Assembly (NCBI GenBank): GCA_963662155.1
Contig: OY759263.1
Location: 4,550,041 to 4,614,040 of the forward strand
Origin: Lamellibrachia columna
Lineage: Eukaryota; Annelida; Polychaeta; Sabellida; Siboglinidae
DNA length: 64,000 nt
Reading direction: 5' to 3'
Under the pieces are notes generated by a model. It had not been told where the DNA came from and made no database searches. It saw only the letters and a list, made by a program, of their open reading frames with translations. Shown here in pieces: positions 59,391-64,000 of this stretch; the stretch's first letter is position 1; each line of letters begins with the position of its first letter. The translations under genes were made by a program, and so were the position numbers.

Positions 59391-62300
59391 TTTTCGGATG
59401 TCGCCGAACTGGTGGACATTTTCAGATGTCCAAGTCGGACTGGTGGACATTTTCGGATGTCCAAGCCGGACTGGTGGACATTTTCGGATGTCCAAGCCAG
59501 ACTGGTGGACATTTTCAGATGTCCAAGCCGGACTGGTGGACATTTTCGGATGTCCAAGCCGAACTGGTGGACATTTTCGGATGTCCAAGCCGGACTGGTC
59601 GACTTTTTCGGATGTCCAAGCCAGACTGGTCGACATTTTCGGATGTCCAAGCCGAACTTGTCGACATTTTCGGATGTCCAAGCCGGACTGGTCGACATTT
59701 TCGGATGTCCAAGCTGAACTGGTCGACATTTTCGGATGTCCAAGCCGAACTGGTGGACATTTTCGGATGTCCAAGCCGGACTGGTCGACATTTTCGGATG
59801 TCCAAGCCAGACTGGTCGACATTTTCGGATGTCCAAGCCGAACTTGTCGACATTTTCGGATGTCCAAGCCGAACTTGTCGACATTTTCGGATGTCCAAGC
59901 CGAACTGGTCGACATTTTCGGATGTCCAAGCCGGACTGGTCGACATTTTCGGATGTCCAAGCGGAACTGGTCGACATTTTCGGATGTCCAAGCCGAACTG
60001 GTCGACATTTACGGATGTCCAAGCCGAACTGGTCGACATTTTCGGATGTCCAAGCCGAACTAGTCGACATTTTCGGATGTCCAAGCCGAACTGGTCGATA
60101 TTTTCGGATGTCCAAGCAGAACTGGTCGACATTTTCGGATGTCCAAGCCGAACTGGTCGACATTTTCGGATGTCCAAGCCGAACTGGTCGACATTTTCGG
60201 ATGTCCAAGCCGAACTGGTCGACATTTTTGGATGTCCAAGCCGAACTGGTCGACATTTTCGGATGTCCAAGCCGAACTGGTCGACATTTTCGGATGTCCA
60301 AGCCGGACTGGTCGACATTTTCGGATGTCCAAGCCGAACTGGTCGACATTTTCGGATGTCCAAGCCGAACTGGTCGACATTTACGGATGTCCAAGCCGAA
60401 CTGGTCGACATTTTTGGATGTCCAAGCCGAACTGGTCGACATTTTTGGATGTCCAAGCCGAACTGGTCGACATTTTCGGATGTCCAAGCCGAACTGGTCG
60501 ACATTTTCGGATGTCCAAGCCGAACTGGTCGACATTTTCGGATGTCCAAGCAGAACTGGTCGACATTTTCGGATGTCCAAGCCGAACTGGTCGACATTTT
60601 CGGATGTCCAAGCCGAACTGGTCGACATTTTTGGATGTCCAAGCCGAACTGGTCGACTTTTCGGATGTCCAAGCCGAACTGGTCGACATTTTCGGATGAC
60701 CAAGCCGAACTGGTCGACATTTTCGGATGTCCAAGTCGAACTGGTCGACATTTTCGGATGTCCAAGCCGGACTGGTCGACATTTTCGGATGTCCAAGCCG
60801 GACTGGTCGACATTTTCGGATGTCCAAGCCGGACTGGTCGACATTTTCGGATGTCCAAGCCGAACTGGTCGACATTTTCGGATGTCCAAGCCGAACTGGT
60901 CGACATTTTCGGATGTCCAAGCCGAACTGGTCGACATTTTCGGAAGTCCAAACCGAACTGGTCGACATTTTTGGATGTCCAAGCCAAACTGGTCGACATT
61001 TTTGGATGTCCAAGCCGAACTGGTCGACATTTTTGGATGTCCAAGCCGAACTGGTCGACATTTTCGGATGTCCAAGCCGAACTGGTCGACATTTTCGAAT
61101 GTCCAAGCCGAACTGGTCGACATTTTTGGATGTCCAAGCCGAACTGGTCGACATTTTTGGATGTCCAAGCCGAATTGGTCGACATTTTCGGATGTCCAAG
61201 CCGAACTGGTCGACATTTTTGGATGTCCAAGCCGAACTGGTCGACACTTTCGGATGTCCAAGCCGAACTGGTCGACATTTTCGGATGTCCAAGCCGAACT
61301 GGTCGACATTTTTGGATGTCCAAGCCGAACTGGTCGACATTTTCGGATGTCCAAGCCGAACTGGTTGACATTTTCGGATGTCCAAGCCGAACTGGTCGAC
61401 ATTTTTGGATGTCCAAGCCGAACTGGTCGACATTTTTGGATGTCCAAGCCGAACTGGTCGACATTTTTGGATGTCCAAGCCGAACTGGTCGACATTTTCG
61501 GATGTCCAAGCCGAACTGGTCGACATTTTCGGATGTCCAAGCCGAACTGGTCGACATTTTTGGATGTCCAAGCCGAACTGGTGGACATTTTCGGATGTCC
61601 AAGCCGAACTGGTCGACATTTTCGGATGTCCAAGCCGAACTGGTCAACATTTTCGGATGTCCAAGCCGAACTGGTCGACATTTTTGGATGTCCAAACCGA
61701 ACTGGTCGACATTTTTGGATGTCCAAGCCGAACTGGTCGACATTTTTGGATGTCCAAGCCGAACTGGTCGACATTTTCGGATGTCCAAGCCGAACTGGTC
61801 GACATTTTCGGATGTCCAAGCCGAACTGGTCGACATTTTCGGATGTCCAAGCAGAACTGGTCGACATTTTCGGATGTCCAAGCCGAACTGGTCGACATTT
61901 TCGGATGTCCAAGCCGAACTGGTCGACATTTTTGGATGTCCAAGCTGAACTGGTCGACTTTTCGGATGTCCAAGCCGAACTGGTCGACATTTTCGGATGA
62001 CCAAGCCGAACTGGTCGACATTTTCGGATGTCCAAGTCGAACTGGTCGACATTTTCGGATGTCCAAGCCGGACTGGTCGACATTTTCGGATGTCCAAGCC
62101 GGACTGGTCGACATTTTCGGATGTCCAAGCCGGACTGGTCGACATTTTCGGATGTCCAAGCCGAACTGGTCGACATTTTCGGATGTCCAAGCCGAACTGG
62201 TCGACATTTTCGGATGTCCAAGCCGAACTGGTCGACATTTTCGGAAGTCCAAGCCGAACTGGTCGACATTTTTGGATGTCCAAGCCAAACTGGTCGACAT

Positions 62301-63450
62301 TTTTGGATGTCCAAGCCGAACTGGTCGACATTTTTGGATGTCCAAGCCGAACTGGTCGACATTTTCGGATGTCCAAGCCGAACTGGTCGACATTTTCGAA
62401 TGTCCAAGCCGAACTGGTCGACATTTTTGGATGTCCAAGCCGAACTGGTCGACATTTTTGGATGTCCAAGCCGAATTGGTCGACATTTTCGGATGTCCAA
62501 GCCGAACTGGTCGACATTTTTGGATGTCCAAGCCGAACTGGTCGACACTTTCGGATGTCCAAGCCGAACTGGTCGACATTTTCGGATGTCCAAGCCGAAC
62601 TGGTCGACATTTTTGGATGTCCAAGCCGAACTGGTCGACATTTTCGGATGTCCAAGCCGAACTGGTTGACATTTTCGGATGTCCAAGCCGAACTGGTCGA
62701 CATTTTTGGATGTCCAAGCCGAACTGGTCGACATTTTTGGATGTCCAAGCCGAACTGGTCGACATTTTTGGATGTCCAAGCCGAACTGGTCGACATTTTC
62801 GGATGTCCAAGCCGAACTGGTCGACATTTTCGGATGTCCAAGCCGAACTGGTCGACATTTTTGGATGTCCAAGCCGAACTGGTGGACATTTTCGGATGTC
62901 CAAGCCGAACTGGTCGACATTTTCGGATGTCCAAGCCGAACTGGTCAACATTTTCGGATGTCCAAGCCGAACTGGTCGACATTTTTGGATGTCCAAACCG
63001 AACTGGTCGACATTTTCGGATGTCCAAGCCGAACTGGTCGACATTTTCGGATGTCCAAGCCTAACTGGTCGACATTTTTGGATGTCTAAGCCGAACTGGT
63101 CGACATTTTTGGATGTCCAAGCCGAACTGGTCGACATTTTCGGATGTCCAAGCCGAACTGGTCAACATTTTCGGATGTCCAAGCCGAACTGGTCGACATT
63201 TTCGGATGTCCAAGCCGAACTGGTCGACATTTTCGGATGTCCAAGCCGAATTGGTCGACATTTTCGGATGTCCAAGCCGAACTGATCGACATTTTCAGAT
63301 GTCCAAGCCGAACTGGTCGACATTTTCGGATGTCCAAGCCGAACTGGTCGACATTTTCGGATGTCCAAGCCGAACTGGTCGACATTTTCGGATGTCCAAG
63401 CCGAACTGGTCGACATTTTCGGATGTCCAAGCCGGACTGGTCGACATTAT
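59391..63450. repeat. 31-bp satellite array, ~131 copies, with 1301-bp higher-order repeat
   Basis: Unit is TCGACATTTTCGGATGTCCA + AGCCGAACTGG, with GTCGAC in most copies and GTGGAC in the more diverged left edge. Because 31 is not a multiple of 3, three units make a 31-codon period open in all frames, giving spurious ORFs over 1000 codons on both strands. Rare variants (a 30-bp unit with GACTTTTCGG, GGATGACCAAG, CGGAAGTCC) recur exactly 1301 bp apart, e.g. 60652/61953. Confidence 0.97.
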
Positions 63451-64000
63451 CGGCGCTGGCTGCACACGTAGCTCCGAAGTAACACAAGGGGTCGAAACTC
63501 CAAGAATTTCTCATGGATCTTCTGCTTTTCAAATTTTAGGACGCAGTTTAACTGCTCTGTTTGATTATTTTTAAATCTTGATATATCCAAGAACTAGTCA
63601 TACACTGATTGAATAAAACAAATCTACGAGTAAGAGCCTATGAGGTCTACATGTTGTTTTAGTTTTGTGCCATTCCAGAACCACGTGACCGTGATTATCA
63701 TCATTGTCGATATGGGTGAGGTCATTGGAATGGCTTCTCATGGCGATATTCTGCTTTTAACGACAGTAACGTATATATGGACTGCAGCTTAAGGAGATTG
63801 TCTTTTAAATAGGTCTGTAAGCCTAACATAATGTACGATTAAATCAGAGAAAAGGGGGAGAAATGGCAGCACTGGGGGCAATGCCCCTACTTTGCGTTTT
63901 TGGAAATTTCCTCTGTTGAGGAACAAATACCGGAGGGCGCCATTTCGCTGTGTTCAATCGACAACTTTTGACTTGATGAACAAAATCTCTAAGATTAAAA
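63451..64000. other. Right edge, no gene recognised
   Basis: Unique AT-rich sequence after the satellite. No ORF with protein features or clear repeat seen. Confidence 0.45.

Noticed and set aside
59288..63532. ORFs of up to 1210 codons on both strands
   Set aside because: They are frames through the 31-bp satellite, which has no stop in any frame. The product is a 31-residue echo of three units, and codons are identical on both strands.

Overview
The window is eukaryotic. It has spliced genes with clean GT/AG introns, AATAAA signals, microsatellites, minisatellites, fragments of non-LTR retrotransposons, hAT-like MITEs and a tRNA-derived SINE. The two host genes recognised are animal types: an SLC18B1-like vesicular transporter and a BTB-BACK-Kelch (KLHL) protein. 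Together with the transposon mix this points to an invertebrate metazoan. I cannot fix the phylum from sequence alone.

Layout: 1-1708 is host DNA without recognisable genes. 1715-19810 is a complete, decaying Polinton/Maverick (adintovirus-like) element of 18,096 bp. It has ~175-bp terminal inverted repeats that begin AGTAGTTATAGTGCTCC, flanked by a 6-bp target duplication (GACGTT/GACGCT). 21191-31433 (+) is the SLC18B1-like gene, 13 coding exons and 468 codons, with transposon debris in its introns. 31434-35030 holds LINE debris and one arm of an interspersed repeat. 35031-44028 (-) is the KLHL gene, 3 coding exons and 588 codons, whose 6.8-kb second intron carries a ~3.9-kb 46-bp minisatellite. 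44.7-59.2 kb is a transposon graveyard: LINE pieces, two hAT-like MITEs, and a ~4.2-kb long-TIR element carrying a ZSWIM3-like/PHD gene. 59.4-63.45 kb is a 31-bp satellite array with a 1301-bp higher-order repeat.

The Polinton has two halves. The left ~11.7 kb, all minus strand and tightly packed, carries the virus-like core: adenain-like protease, double-jelly-roll major capsid protein, a small basic pX/core-like protein, penton-like minor capsid protein, a tail-anchored membrane protein, an RVE/chromodomain integrase, two tiny membrane proteins, an Ala-Gly-repeat protein, an FtsK/A32-like packaging ATPase and a protein-primed family B DNA polymerase. The right ~6.3 kb is an accessory arm: a NADAR-domain protein, an RPA-like ssDNA-binding protein, two low-complexity proteins, and on the plus strand a TATA-driven gene with a 558-bp intron. 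Several genes have their own TATA box.

The copy looks dead. Protease, capsid, integrase, ATPase and polymerase each have one in-frame stop with coding sequence continuing beyond it, and the polymerase and pX-like genes have frameshifts. The most interesting signals are the NADAR and RPA-like cargo, unlisted micro-ORFs with start/stop overlaps, a CTG repeat read in two frames, paired CTCF-like motifs in both TIRs, and a minisatellite that appears to have grown from a splice-acceptor region.
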